This document shows positions 7,701 to 18,379 of a stretch of 64,000 nt of DNA, piece by piece. Below the pieces are notes generated by a model. The model ran no database searches and was not told where the DNA came from. It saw nothing but the letters and a program-made list of their open reading frames with translations. The stretch is from the NCBI GenBank assembly GCA_942159475.1, contig OW804097.1, positions 52,782,986 through 52,846,985 on the forward strand, in the 5' to 3' direction. Every line of letters begins with the position of its first letter. The stretch's first letter is position 1. The position numbers were made by a program, and so were the translations under genes. The stretch is from Sthenelais limicola. Taxonomy: Eukaryota > Annelida > Polychaeta > Phyllodocida > Sigalionidae.

Positions 7701-10700
7701 TACTATGATAATGGTGGATTTTGACTTATTCTTACACCTGAGGGCACCAAAAGTCGGCCTCAGAGTGCATGAAAGAAACAGTATTAGGTTCGTAAAAATA
7801 TTTATTTCAATGCTATCCCACTAAAAACTCAATAATCAAACAATGCTATTGACTATATGTCTGTCCATTTAAGAATTTCCATGCCCATGCCCTAGAACCC
7901 ATACCATTTTCAAAGCTTTATGGATGTGCTAAAGTGAGTAAAGCATGTCAGGTGTTGTTTCTTATCAGTTTAATTGCCATAGAGAGGGTTCATGTTATTC
8001 TTCTACTCACCATTTTTTACCTGGGTTAACATGTATTGGTTTGATATACTTCAGGAGTTAAGTTAGGATGAAAAACCTTTTATTTGTCCATCTTTCCCCC
8101 TTTAATTTACCTTTTTTAGATATATTATTATGTTAGTGTTTCTCTATTTCACAACGTCCCATGCATTGTATTTATATTCTTCACAATGATTCCCATATAA
8201 ATGATTGATATCAATTCATCTGCAGAACATCATTCTTAAGCATTATTAAAGTAACGTCCCCCAATACAAAGCTTGATTTTATTCAATTTTCAACATGCAG
8301 CGAGGACGCGGGTTGTCTTTTTCCCTATCCTGGTAAAGTAATCCCACTTTCATACACTTTTTGGACCTCTATGACGAATTTTTGTATTCTTTCATCTTGA
8401 TGTGTTGGCAGTTCTGGGTCCAAAGTTTTTTTTTAATCAACGCGGCTTCGTCGATTGACAACTGGTATAAATGAATAACTGAGAGAAACGAGGCAAAACA
8501 CATGTATTCCTCTGTCATGAATGTAAAGAAAATATACTTTGATGTCCCATACTTCGCAAGACAGTATTTTCATTAATAGAAATCATATACTTAATCAGAT
8601 AGATATGTTACATATTAATCAAACTATGCCGATAACTAAGGTTGCAAATGCCACTCAAATAGTTATTTCATGGTTAATAAACTGTTTTTCTCTTCAAATA
8701 TCACTTTTCCCTGACGATCCGAAAGGCACCATAGCCCCAGAACGTTGGAAATAAAAGTAAACATAATCACAACCAAATACCTCCAGTTGTTTCTTCGTAT
8801 TTTAAAGTGAAATTAGTTTACCTTCAACATTTAAAAGAGAATAGGGGATTTGAGTCCCTACCCTGCCCTGCCTCCATTAATATTGGGTTGCTTAGAGACC
8901 AACGTTCTCGCATTTAAACAACCATGAAAGTAATAGTCTCTTAAAGGTTAACTGAAATGAATATTTTCTTTGACCACACGTAATTTCTCAGACAGTTGTA
9001 ATCCCACCTGCTGATCACACAAGACAACCTGCAAGGGAGCGCAAGGATGAGAAAAAAGTCCTGATTACCAAATGACACAGGGAGGCTTTGCAATCCTTAA
9101 GTACAGATTTAATGGGTGAATACAAATACTTGACGTACGGTATACGATTCCAAGGTAATTTGCTACTTCTAATAATACCCTCCAATCATGTTAATATGCC
9201 AGAGAAGAACCACCTCAGTAAGAAAGAATGATTGCTGCATTTTGGTTGTGAAGAAATTGTAAGATTCATTGTTAACAGAAGATGAATGGAGATGTATCTC
9301 CATATATATGTGGTAAGGAAAGAGTTTTCTTGGCGTGTTTTTCTTCTGTGTAGATCGAGGATAATTATTGCACATCCTATAAGCAATCACTCAAAAGGCA
9401 AATCATAAAAAATTAAACGTTCTACTTCCGACTATCTATTACAACATTACTATTATTCTGAAATTACAACAAGTCGGTTTTACTGCATGTGTGTGTGTGC
9501 TTGATAACACGTTTCATTTCTAAATCCTAGTGTTTAATTTATTTTTTCCTTGATGAGCAGCACCCTACCGGTATTCCCACTAGGAATAGCTCCGCTATGT
9601 TTATCGAGACACGTGACCGGTGCCCTGACCAGAGGATAAAACGGTATATATACCCAAATCGCCCTATGATCAACCTCTTTTCATACTATTTCCTAGGCTG
9701 GAACTTTCTAACCAATCCCAGAAGCTAGCTTGAGTTATGTGGAGCAACTTCCAAATTGGAAACTATTTCAAAGTTATCACAAGCTGCGTATTCGAAGCGA
9801 GGGGAGTTCAAAATAGCCGCCCAAACAAAAAGTTAATATAACTGCAAACAGAGAAGAGCCACTGCTGCTCTCAGCCAATCAGATGCGATCACATGACCAT
9901 GGGCACAATGACGTCATATATAGCGGTAGGCCGGGGAAGCCCTCCAATCAGAAAAACAAAGTTTCCGGGATTATCATTTATTCCATTAAAAAGGTAACGA
10001 AATACAGAATTGAATCCTAAAATCTAAATATCTGCTGTCGTCTTATGGAATCATAAGATCGACAGCAGATCTCGCAAGGCAGAATGCCCGATAACTCTTG
10101 GTCTGGTTTGAACGTTTAGTTTTGTAGCCGGGAAACTCTCGGCTCGTTTGCAAAGGCCGTTTTTGCAACGATCTTTTATTTTTGAATATAAAAACAATAT
10201 TAGGCGTTCAGATCTGGTGAAACAAAACCAATTTACTTCTAAACAACTACTAAACAATGACCTCTTGGAGCGGTTAACTTTCTGGACATGCGATAGATCA
10301 ATCAGTCGCCAATGGTTATGAAAATTTTAAAAGGTTACTTCGCACCAAATTATCATGGTGGGTGCATTGCTTACTAGTAATGCGCTGTCATTGCTGCGGC
10401 CCTGGTGAGAGGTACACACACTAACCCCATCTCACCCCTGCTCGTCGGGCAGGCACCTCCCTTGCTCTCCCTCACTCCTACATTGCTCCTACTAGCATAC
10501 ACACCTATATTCTCTTCCCCTCCCACCCTCTCCTCTTCTCATAACCTCTACGAAGGCCAGCAGTTTATCTTATACATTCTAACCTGTAAGAGCTACCATG
10601 TACTCAACATCAATTAAGAGTTAATTATCAATAAACTTTTAATTGCTCCAAACCGCTTTCTCTCTTGTGTCTCGATCCAGGCCGAATCCAGTAATGATTA

Positions 10701-11500
10701 AGTATGTTGCCGGCATCATTAACATAAAATAGCGTCCTGTTGTTACATAAAAGGTAATGACATTGAACTTGTAGTGTAAATCTAGTATAAGTATAGATTA
10801 TACTACAATGAGGTATAACACTGTTTCCAATTTTTGCTTTTGTTCTGTTGTAACGAAAAATAGTTTGAGTGAGTGTCTTGAAAGTGATCTTAGGGTAAAC
10901 AGTGCTTTGGTTTTGGCACCTTGCCTATACGGCTGATGGCCTGACAAATGCACCAAAGTGAGTTTAATATATCATAACCTTTAATTATTGTAAATGAGAG
11001 GAATTAAAGTTCGATTCCCAGCTATATAATTTGACCAAAAACTGTTTTTCTCAATTCCTTTTTTTCGTTGATTTTAGCACTGTATTATGGATGATTTGAA
11101 TACGATATGATAATTTTTAAAAAAAGATGTTTCCCATGAATTCTTGATTTCATGAATTAGAGCAATTTTTTTTCGCCCCTTAACATATCTACATCTATAT
11201 CTATATATCTAGGCACTGCTATTCTAAAATTTCATTTTCATCGAGGATTTCTTGGTGTCTGTGTTCAGGTGATAAGCCGTAAGGGTTTAAACTCAATCTC
11301 ATGACCAAACCGCTGGATTCGAAGCCTCAACACAACACTGCCTCACTTAATTACGGGAAACCAATGTAAACATGCTACAGCCTAAAATCACCATGTGAAC
11401 TCGCTCATCATGTCCAGCAACACTTATCTATGATGCTTTTCTTTAGACACATACCTGGTCTTGCATACCCCGGTAATTCACTAAATAACGCTATCATTTA
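7701..11500. other. Non-coding, AT-rich interval
   Basis: No convincing gene. It contains a short (tg)n run near 9487, a 14-base TATA-like stretch (ggtatatatacc at about 9642), a CRE-like tgacgtca followed by tatata (about 9909-9922), and a strong hairpin at 10,030-10,070. Short ORFs at 8539, 9169, 10051 and 10405 have no recognisable motif and are probably chance. Confidence 0.5.
10030..10070. repeat. Near-perfect hairpin (18/19 bp stem, 4-base loop)
   Basis: Arms atctgctgtcgtcttatg (10030-10047) and its complement (10052-10070) differ by one bulged base; the loop is gaat. Such a tight palindrome is either a MITE end-to-end remnant or an RNA hairpin; no flanking TIR was seen. Confidence 0.7.
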
Positions 11501-12560
11501 AATAAACACCAGATTGATTTTAACAACTGTATTTGACAATATATCATCATCAGGCCCTTTTGGCCGTTTTAGCTTGCCTCACTTGTCAAAATGGCAACAG
11601 GAGACTTTAGTGCACTTCCAACATGCCCACATTGCACCTCATTCTCTTTCACTCTTTGACACACATACTGCAGTTCACTGTAGGCCCCACTGCCCTCAGA
11701 TAACATGACCCACATGAATACATAGTTCTTGCCCATTTTCTACAATAAAGCAGCTACAACAATAATGATCAGACATAGAATGAATGTGCTGCATTGGGCT
11801 ACATACTTTTTCCACCTTACAGTTGCTCTTTTATTGTACAGTTCTTGTCTGACATACCTATGAAAGACATATATATATATATCATACCTGACATATGAAA
11901 TGGCTATATGCGTTGTGTTATACTTTCTTTATTATAGTAGTGATAGCCAAACAGTAAATTTATCAATTCATTCCTAAGTAATATCACCAATACTAAAGTC
12001 ATAGCAATTTACTCTTGTCAAGTTCACATCCCTGGAGAAGAAAGATTCATATCCATGTTGGGTGGACTGTACACAGAAATAACAGTGAGATAAGATTACA
12101 GGGACTACTTGGAGGGATTTCAATGGAAGATTGCACTTGCAAAATCATCCATTGCATAATCAGCCACTTGTGACTCTTTTTTAAGACCTCACCCCATGAA
12201 CATATAATATGGCTGTTTTGGCTCTTGCAAAGCTCCAGCTGGACCTCCTGTTCTCCAAAAGGGTACTTATTAATGGAACCATGGAGGCAGGAAATGGTGT
12301 AATAGAGTCCAATATTCAAGTGTTGGGATGCTGTTCACAACATGGAACACCTATGCCTTATCTTCCTCACATTGCACATTGAAGACATGAAGGTACTGGC
12401 TCTATGATCATTTTGTTCTAGAGCACCCCAGCTGACATTTTGCATGACCCAACCAAGAAAGATGAATATTTTGCCACTGTGGATTGGACAATGTAATCGA
12501 AATCTCATGGTGGATCCCAATGTACACATCTAAGACATGGAGCGATTACCAACCTCCATC
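11500..12560 (+). pseudogene. Relic of a multicopy invertebrate gene-like family (copy 1)
   Basis: Interspersed sequence that recurs at 18.4-19.1 kb and 39.4-42.25 kb. On the plus strand around 12,030-12,160 a decayed reading frame shows GEERFISMLGGLYTEI and DYLEGFQWKIALAKSS, which resemble the FGGLHIEM...LEGSGW region of uncharacterised proteins that are very common in lancelet, cnidarian and mollusc genomes. Several stops interrupt it. The 11,525-11,610 part (ending near caaaatggcaacagg) is repeated in inverted orientation at 18,840-18,935. Function unknown; family identification is from memory and needs a search. Confidence 0.5.
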
Positions 12561-12564
12561 CATT

Positions 12565-12702
12565 TTGTTATAATCTTTGATTATTGGGCATTGGTGGTGC
12601 CCCCTACCGTCGGCTACTGGCAGTGTTACCCATAATGCTAACAAACTTCCTTCTTCTCCGCCTAATACAACAAACCACTCATACATTCTACCAAGATTTG
12701 AT
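12565..12702 (+). repeat. A1 terminal repeat of YR element 1
   Basis: 138 bp starting ttgttataatctttgatt, repeated at 17,723-17,863 with a few substitutions and a 4-base indel. It includes the 5' untranslated region of gag. Confidence 0.92.
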
Positions 12703-12726
12703 ACACACCTGAAAATAAGGAAAGGA

Positions 12727-13971
12727 ATGACAAGAACAAGGCGATCTAAACCAAAAGTCAAACCACCGAAACCAGGGACAAACCAGAAACAGCAAATAGC
12801 TGACGAGGTAGAGAAGAAGAGCAAAATAGCCGAGGGTAAGCACACATACCCCGTCAAGCTACACGAAGACGCCGGCAGCCATACCAATTATGTAACGACC
12901 ACCAAGACACCTGCACCGAGCGCAGAGATGTCGGCTGAGATAAAAAGGGCGAACGAAAGAATGGGGAAGCTTGAAGAATCGGTGAACGCACTAGAGACTA
13001 CTATGAAAGAAACCATAACCCAGGCTATAGCCACGGCAATGGCAGGGTTAAAGCCAGGCACACCGGGAATAGAACAGAGTGAGGAGGACGCCGAAAATAC
13101 CAAACCAGAAGAAATGCCAAAGTACCCCGGTGCGGAAGCCTACACCACCCAACAACAGACGCGCACGCACGACCGTTTCCCACACCCAAGGGAAGTGATG
13201 GCAGACCAGATGTCTCGCATGTATCTAGACGGACACCTGGAGATGGGAAACCCATTATTTCAGCCACACCTAGCAAAAGGTAATATCAACTACGATCCTC
13301 GCATAAAGTGCCAGATAGCCAGACCCCTAATGTACCTTGAGAGGGAAGGCATAGTCACACCTAAGGACAAGCTAGAAGCTAAGGAATCAATGTCCATGCT
13401 GGAGTACATCCAAGCCATAACGGCTTTGATGATGGATAAAAACATGACGCCACAAGAAGATGTACAATACATGATCCTGCACGTAAACCAAATCTGCCAA
13501 GATGCCAGGGAACGCCCCTGGAGAAATGTCCTTAAATGGACGAATCATGTTTTCGACACCATGGAGCGAGGCGAGTGCAGGTGGAGCGATCAGGAGAAGA
13601 TACAATACGCACGCATGAGATTCGCACTCGCACCAGGGAACATAGCATCCATCGAGCACTCAAGTGTCCCATGCCCGATTTATAACGCAAAGGGGGCATG
13701 TAAGGAACCAGAAGGCCACACAATGGATGCACCTATACTTAACCATATATGCTCCTATTGTTATGCATTGAATAGCGTGAATAGGCACAACCACCCGCTA
13801 TCAGAGTGCATGAAGCGCCAAAAAGCAAAAACAGGACACAGCAGGGACTCAAGCCCCACGAACCAGCCATTCTTCTACCCACCACCACCGCCACACCTCC
13901 CAGGCCAGCAGCAGGCACAATACATGCCACGCCCACCCACGGGCCAGGCGTACTACAACCCAAAAAACTAG
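12727..13971 (+). CDS. gag: gag-like protein of YR element 1
   Basis: 414 residues from ATG 12727; the frame is open further upstream, but only through the A1 repeat, so this first ATG is the likely start. A basic N-terminus (MTRTRRSKPKVKPPK) precedes a probable coiled coil (about 68-107, SAEIKRANERMGKLEESVNA). Near the C-terminus is a zinc-binding motif, CSYC...HPLSEC (C-x2-C-x10-H-x4-C), matching CSYC...HPFSKC in element F, followed by a Pro/Gln-rich tail. It probably forms the ribonucleoprotein particle. Its last codons (CCA AAA AAC TAG) contain a frameshift heptamer and the frame overlaps pol by 166 bases. Confidence 0.85.
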   Translation: MTRTRRSKPKVKPPKPGTNQKQQIADEVEKKSKIAEGKHTYPVKLHEDAGSHTNYVTTTKTPAPSAEMSAEIKRANERMGKLEESVNALETTMKETITQAIATAMAGLKPGTPGIEQSEEDAENTKPEEMPKYPGAEAYTTQQQTRTHDRFPHPREVMADQMSRMYLDGHLEMGNPLFQPHLAKGNINYDPRIKCQIARPLMYLEREGIVTPKDKLEAKESMSMLEYIQAITALMMDKNMTPQEDVQYMILHVNQICQDARERPWRNVLKWTNHVFDTMERGECRWSDQEKIQYARMRFALAPGNIASIEHSSVPCPIYNAKGACKEPEGHTMDAPILNHICSYCYALNSVNRHNHPLSECMKRQKAKTGHSRDSSPTNQPFFYPPPPPHLPGQQQAQYMPRPPTGQAYYNPKN

Positions 13972-16040
13972 GAGTTCCCGCGAGCAAGCACTCGTGGGAT
14001 AACACACACAGCAAACAGATCGCAGTGAGTAAAACAAAAGTGGACAGTGACATTGATAATAGTGAAACAACCGAAGAAAATGACCTATGTATATATGAAA
14101 TGTGCGGACCCGGCATGTGCGATTGTTTATGTTTATTCGAGCAAGCCGGAAATCAGGATAACTTCCGCCTGGTCATAGAGCCAATCAGAACTGCGGACAC
14201 AAGGAGGAAGGGGCAATGACCAACCACAGGCCATGACACAACATCCAAGATGGCAGCCCCCATGAAAAACAAACAGGTAGACAGAATCTCGGAAGAGGTA
14301 GCTCACATACAGGCTGTTAACACCGAAACAGAGCCTACAAACAGAGGGAATAGTGTGCCAAACCATCAAGTAAACAAATATGAATGGAATTTCGCCGATA
14401 TAAGATATATATGCACCACGAGACCAGGGAAAATACTGGATGACATAGCGCCAAGTCCATACGACATGGCAAGTTACAGAGCTGAGCACTGGCCGGCGGC
14501 TAACAAGGAAGTGATGTACGACAACCTAGCCGATATATATGAAGAGGTAAGACAATCAGGCCTCCCAAATATGTTGAAAGTACGGAGAACTATCCCAACA
14601 GGTCTCAATATACAAGCATGGGAAGCATACCTGACAAATGTAGTGACAGAGCACGAACTCCTCGACGCAGTAAGCTACGGGTTCCCATTGGGATATATGG
14701 GGCCGATAAGCAACACAAGCGAGCTAGAGAACCACACGTCAGCAAGTATGTATCCAGCACAAGTGGAAAAATATATCAACGACGAAATTAACAACGACGC
14801 GGTCTACGGACCTTTTAAACAACCCACATTCACAGAATGGATACATAACAATCCATTAATGTCACGCCCCAAGGATACGCCTGACAAAAGGCGAGTGATT
14901 CTCGACCTCTCTTTTCCCCAAGATCGCTCCATAAATGCCTTCATAAAGCAGAACTATATACTAGGAAGTACAAGGAAACACTCTCTACCAACTGTGGACG
15001 AACTAGTGGAAGCTCTGCTGCAAAAAGGACCGGGTATGTACCTGTACACACTTGACATCCAACGTGCATACAAAAACTTTAGGGCCTGCCCGGGCGATTG
15101 GCCTCTGCTAAACTTCAAGTGGAAGAATAATTTCTACTTGGACATCAGCATGCCATTCGGGGCTAGGCAAAGCAGTGCCCACATGCAACGAGTCGCTACC
15201 ACGATAATAAATATAATGAGAGCAGCTGGACATAGAGCACTGATGTATCTTGATGATATAATAGGATGGGCCCAAACAAAGGAGGAGGCAAAGCAAGGCT
15301 ACAATGTCGCCGTATGTATACTACGCAACCTAGGACTTCCAATAGCGCATGAGAAGACACAAGAGCCAAACATGGAAGTGAAATGGCTAGGAGTGATAAT
15401 TAATACAGAGCGAATGACACTGAAAATGCCAGAGAACAAGCTACAGGAGGTACGACAGGAAGCAAGAAGCTTCAGTGAAAAGAAAACCACAACCATCAAG
15501 AACCTACAGTCAATCATAGGTAGGACACTACATATATCGAAGTGCGTACCACCCGCACGAATATTTGTGAGACGGTTACTAGAGGCACTACGTGAGACAA
15601 AGGGAGAAAGACTAACAATCACAGAATCAATGAAGAAAGACCTCTGGTGGATAGATACATGCGCACATAGATGGAACGGCCTCAGTATAATACCAACGAA
15701 AGATGTATCAGCAGAGATATACATCATCGAGACAAAGGAAGAAATAACAGCTGTAAGGGGAGAGAGATGGACAGTCAGACAAAAAAGTGCACAGGAAAAA
15801 GGAAAGGACTATGTTGTGGACGCCGCCCCAGACATAGTCAACACACTGAAGTCTGAGGTAGACACGGGAAAGACCATCAAAGTGATGGTGGAACAAAAAG
15901 AGACGGCCAAGATACTGATGCAGGGTGAAAAGGAAGATACAAACATGGAAGGAGCCAGGGCCATGTGGCTAATACAAGCACTGTCCTTTTTCAATGTTAT
16001 ATATGACACCCAAGATAGAGAAAAAATCATAAGTAATTAA
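13806..16040 (+). CDS. pol: pol of YR element 1: reverse transcriptase + RNase H-like region (one in-frame TGA)
   Basis: The -1 frame relative to gag is open from 13806; the part read after frameshifting starts near 13968, is interrupted once by TGA 14217-14219, and continues to 16040. The first ATG after the stop is 14250 (596 residues), an alternative start. Counted from there, the RT shows RRVILDLSFP (214-223), LYTLDIQRAYKNF (D269), MPFGARQSSA and LMYLDDIIG (D335, D336). From about 488 to the end is a region alignable to the RNase H of elements F and G, but the expected catalytic Asp/Glu residues read IETKEE, VVDAAPD and VEQKE, and the final DALSR motif is missing. RT looks functional; RNase H activity is doubtful. 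Confidence 0.88.
13962..13999 (+). promoter_or_regulatory. -1 programmed ribosomal frameshift signal between gag and pol
   Basis: The heptamer A-AAA-AAC occupies 13962-13968 in the gag reading frame, directly before TAG 13969-13971. After a 7-base spacer, tcccgcgag (13976-13984) pairs with ctcgtggga (13991-13999): 9 bp with one G-U pair and a 6-base loop. Slipping back one base enters the pol frame exactly (LGVPASK...). Heptamer, spacer and hairpin all match the textbook -1 frameshift arrangement used by retroviruses such as MMTV. Confidence 0.85.
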
Positions 16041-16116
16041 AGACGCAGATGAATATACCCCCATCATAACAACGAAGTGGTTTGAAATATAGTTATGTTA
16101 TATTACAGATCCTGAG

Positions 16117-17076
16117 ATGAGGGTGCTACTCGAGAGAGCGGAGGTGGCACAGACAATGGCCAGGGCACCTGGGACAATAGCGAATCAGAAAACGGCGTTG
16201 AAGTCGTTTTTCGCATTCACATACCGCTATGAGATAAACCCAGATCAGATAACAACTCCACAGGCGTGTGCATACGTACAATACCTGAGAACTTTCCTCC
16301 AAAACCCAAAGTCGATCGCCAACTACATATCCTCAGTGAGAGAATACTACCGGAGACGGGGCATCCAAAATGAAGCACTAACATCATACAGACTGAGACT
16401 AGCGATAGACGCAGTAATGAGGGATAAGTCCCACATAGTCGCACAAAGGCTGCCCCTCGAACCAAAGCAGATAAGGCAAATAATGGACCTAGGACAACGC
16501 TTCCCTGCACCAAAACAGTACAGACTCGCGATCATACTTATGTATGGGCTGGGTTTCCGTCAGTCAGAGGTGGCACCAAACTCGGCAGCAGAATATGATC
16601 ACACCAGAAACATAAGACGAGAAGACGTGTACATACATAATGACGGGATAGCGGTGGTGCAAAAATGGGCAAAAAACTTACAATCATATGATCAGAGGAG
16701 GACACTCTTCCTAAAAGCAACAGAGGATAAGGACACATGCCCAGTATACATATACAAACAGGCGATAGCAGAAGCACCCACAAAGTACAAGGACCAGCCA
16801 CTGCTGGTATTCCCAGTGACATATAACCCGGTCACAACAGGAGATCTAGCAAAACACTTCAACTGGTCGATAAACAAGATGGGGATGGACAGGACACAGT
16901 ACTCACTGCACTCGATCAGGAGATCGGCAGCCACAAACGCGTGCCAGCTAGGCATGACAGAAGCGGAAGTGCAGAAATTTGGTTCGTGGTCATCAGGGGC
17001 CTATAAGCTATATATTACCAATAAGTCTGCAAGTAAAGTCGCAACCGCCCTCATGGAGAGCATAAACGAAACATAA
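16117..17076 (+). CDS. Tyrosine recombinase of YR element 1
   Basis: 319 residues from ATG 16117, 76 bases after pol. The N-terminal part (about 10-105) is the helical core-binding domain (TIANQKTALKSFFAF, SIANYISSVREYY). The catalytic domain has Arg148 in GLGFRQSEV, a Lys in VQKWAKN (183 or 186), His265 and Arg268 in LHSIRRSAA, Trp291 in GSWSSGAYKLYI and the nucleophile probably Tyr299 (Tyr296 nearby). All key residues are present, so integration of a circular cDNA by site-independent recombination is plausible. How it is translated is unclear; there is no overlap with pol. Confidence 0.93.
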   Translation: MRVLLERAEVAQTMARAPGTIANQKTALKSFFAFTYRYEINPDQITTPQACAYVQYLRTFLQNPKSIANYISSVREYYRRRGIQNEALTSYRLRLAIDAVMRDKSHIVAQRLPLEPKQIRQIMDLGQRFPAPKQYRLAIILMYGLGFRQSEVAPNSAAEYDHTRNIRREDVYIHNDGIAVVQKWAKNLQSYDQRRTLFLKATEDKDTCPVYIYKQAIAEAPTKYKDQPLLVFPVTYNPVTTGDLAKHFNWSINKMGMDRTQYSLHSIRRSAATNACQLGMTEAEVQKFGSWSSGAYKLYITNKSASKVATALMESINET

Positions 17077-17508
17077 GGAATAGCAAAACAACATCAACCT
17101 ACCACGAACAGTCAGAATCGAACCGAAGCTGCCACACGATCAACAACATAACCGTGACTACACAACGAAAGTAAATCACTGAAAGTAACTATCCATGAAA
17201 GTAAATACGACCAACAACTTAACGGCGAATACACAATGAAAGTAAAAATCACTGAAAGTAATTATCCATGAAAGTAAACATAATACTAACTACCGCCACA
17301 CATCGTGCGGCCACTCTCTTACCTGCATTTTAAAGTCCTCGACTTGACACTCACTCACCAAGCATGCCTCGCATGCACCACATGGACACCTACTACCCAT
17401 ACCCCGTATGGCGAATAATTATATATCTCATATACAAATTCACTCAGGACTCACCATACAAACTATGGTAAAATCTACCTATCACTATAAAATGCGAGCT
17501 TGGGTTTG
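17077..17508 (+). other. 3' non-coding region of YR element 1 with short repeats
   Basis: Between recombinase stop and B1. It has several spaced copies of a short motif (tgaaagtaa, at about 17,180-17,275, alternating with atccatgaaagtaaa), then A/C-rich and AT-rich DNA. No ORF. The repeats could bind an element protein or simply be slippage products. Confidence 0.6.
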
Positions 17509-17722
17509 GCGACATAATAATTTAATAATTTAATCATTATAATTATTATCAATTGTGTAACTTTATCAATTCTTATATCATTACAAAATAAATAAAAATG
17601 TTGTCGCCCAAGTTCCGCTTATATTTAATTCATTAATCTTAAAGGTTTCCATTTATTCAAAGTTATTTCTTTATACATTAATTTCAATTGATAAATTTCA
17701 TTTATCGGGGAGGCCACGAATG
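17509..17722 (+). repeat. B1 repeat of YR element 1
   Basis: 214 bp starting gcgacataataattt and ending ggaggccacgaatg; same length as B2 (17,973-18,186) with few differences. It holds AATAAA-type signals (caaaataaataaaa), so it probably contains the polyadenylation site. Confidence 0.92.
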
Positions 17723-17863
17723 TTGTTATAATCTTTGATTATTGGGCATTGGTGGCGCCCCTACCGTCGGCTACTGGCGGTGTTACCCATAATGCTAACA
17801 AACTTCCTTCTTCTCCGCCTAATACAACAAACCACTCATGAATACATTCTACCAAGATTTGAT
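17723..17863 (+). repeat. A2 repeat of YR element 1
   Basis: Second copy of A1, joined directly to B1. The B1-A2 junction (gaatg/ttgtta) recreates the joint expected when a circular intermediate closes its two ends (B2 to A1). 17,864-17,972 between A2 and B2 is non-repeated sequence. Confidence 0.92.
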
Positions 17864-17972
17864 CCCACCCACCCAATTCCCTATATATAAAAAACACAGC
17901 CTTTAGTCGTACTCACTCACTCTATTCCTATCATACTATTTAACTCAATTACATTACACTCATGTCGATTGT

Positions 17973-18186
17973 GCGACATAATAATTAAATAATTTAATCA
18001 TTATAATTATTATCAATTGTATAACTTTATCAATTCTTATATCATTACAAAATAAATAAAAGTGTTGTCGCCCAAGTTCCGCTTATATTTAATTCATTAA
18101 TCTTAAAGGTTTCCATTTATTCAAAGTTATTTCTTTATACATTAATTTCAATTGATAAATATCATTTATCGGGGAGGCCACGAATG
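17973..18186 (+). repeat. B2 repeat of YR element 1
   Basis: Second copy of the 214 bp B unit; its end (ccacgaatg) marks the 3' boundary of the element. Confidence 0.92.
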
Positions 18187-18379
18187 CTCAAAGAGTTTGA
18201 CTAGCACAGTCACTGGTATTTTCTCTAATCTGCCAATAAATTCTTGATCATACCAATTTATAAAGCCCATACACAAAATAATGAAATGGTCAAGTGGTCT
18301 TGGGGTATATAGTCAGTTTGACAGGGAATCCTTCAGCCTTCAGAATCCCTTGCCTCTGCCCTATTAGATGGTGAAAAGT

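Larger units (their letters stand above)
12565..18186 (+). mobile_element. YR retrotransposon 1 (Ngaro/DIRS-like), nearly complete, with split direct repeats
   Basis: A 5.6 kb element read on the plus strand: A1 repeat, gag, pol (RT plus RNase H-like region), tyrosine recombinase, then B1-A2-B2. RT with YLDD and a recombinase with R...HxxR...Y, combined with split direct repeats instead of LTRs or inverted repeats, define a Ngaro/PAT-type element. Integration and excision by the recombinase leave no target duplication, and none is seen. Gag and recombinase are open; pol has one in-frame TGA. Codon use and base composition (A/C-rich coding strand) are unlike the AT-rich flanks. Confidence 0.93.

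Noticed and set aside
10405..10617. 70-codon ORF at 10405
   Set aside because: Low-complexity C/T-rich sequence without motifs.
12577..12726. Upstream TTG start for gag of element 1
   Set aside because: The extra 50 codons lie in the A1 repeat; A2 lacks matching constraint (4-base indel), so ATG 12727 is the better start.
13818..13836. A-rich run in gag as an alternative frameshift site
   Set aside because: No X-XXY-YYZ heptamer in the correct register and no hairpin after it; the site at 13,962 fits all rules.
13025..14489. Minus-strand ORFs of 60-125 codons opposite gag and pol of element 1
   Set aside because: Antisense shadows of A/C-rich coding sequence; no start context, domain or conservation between elements.
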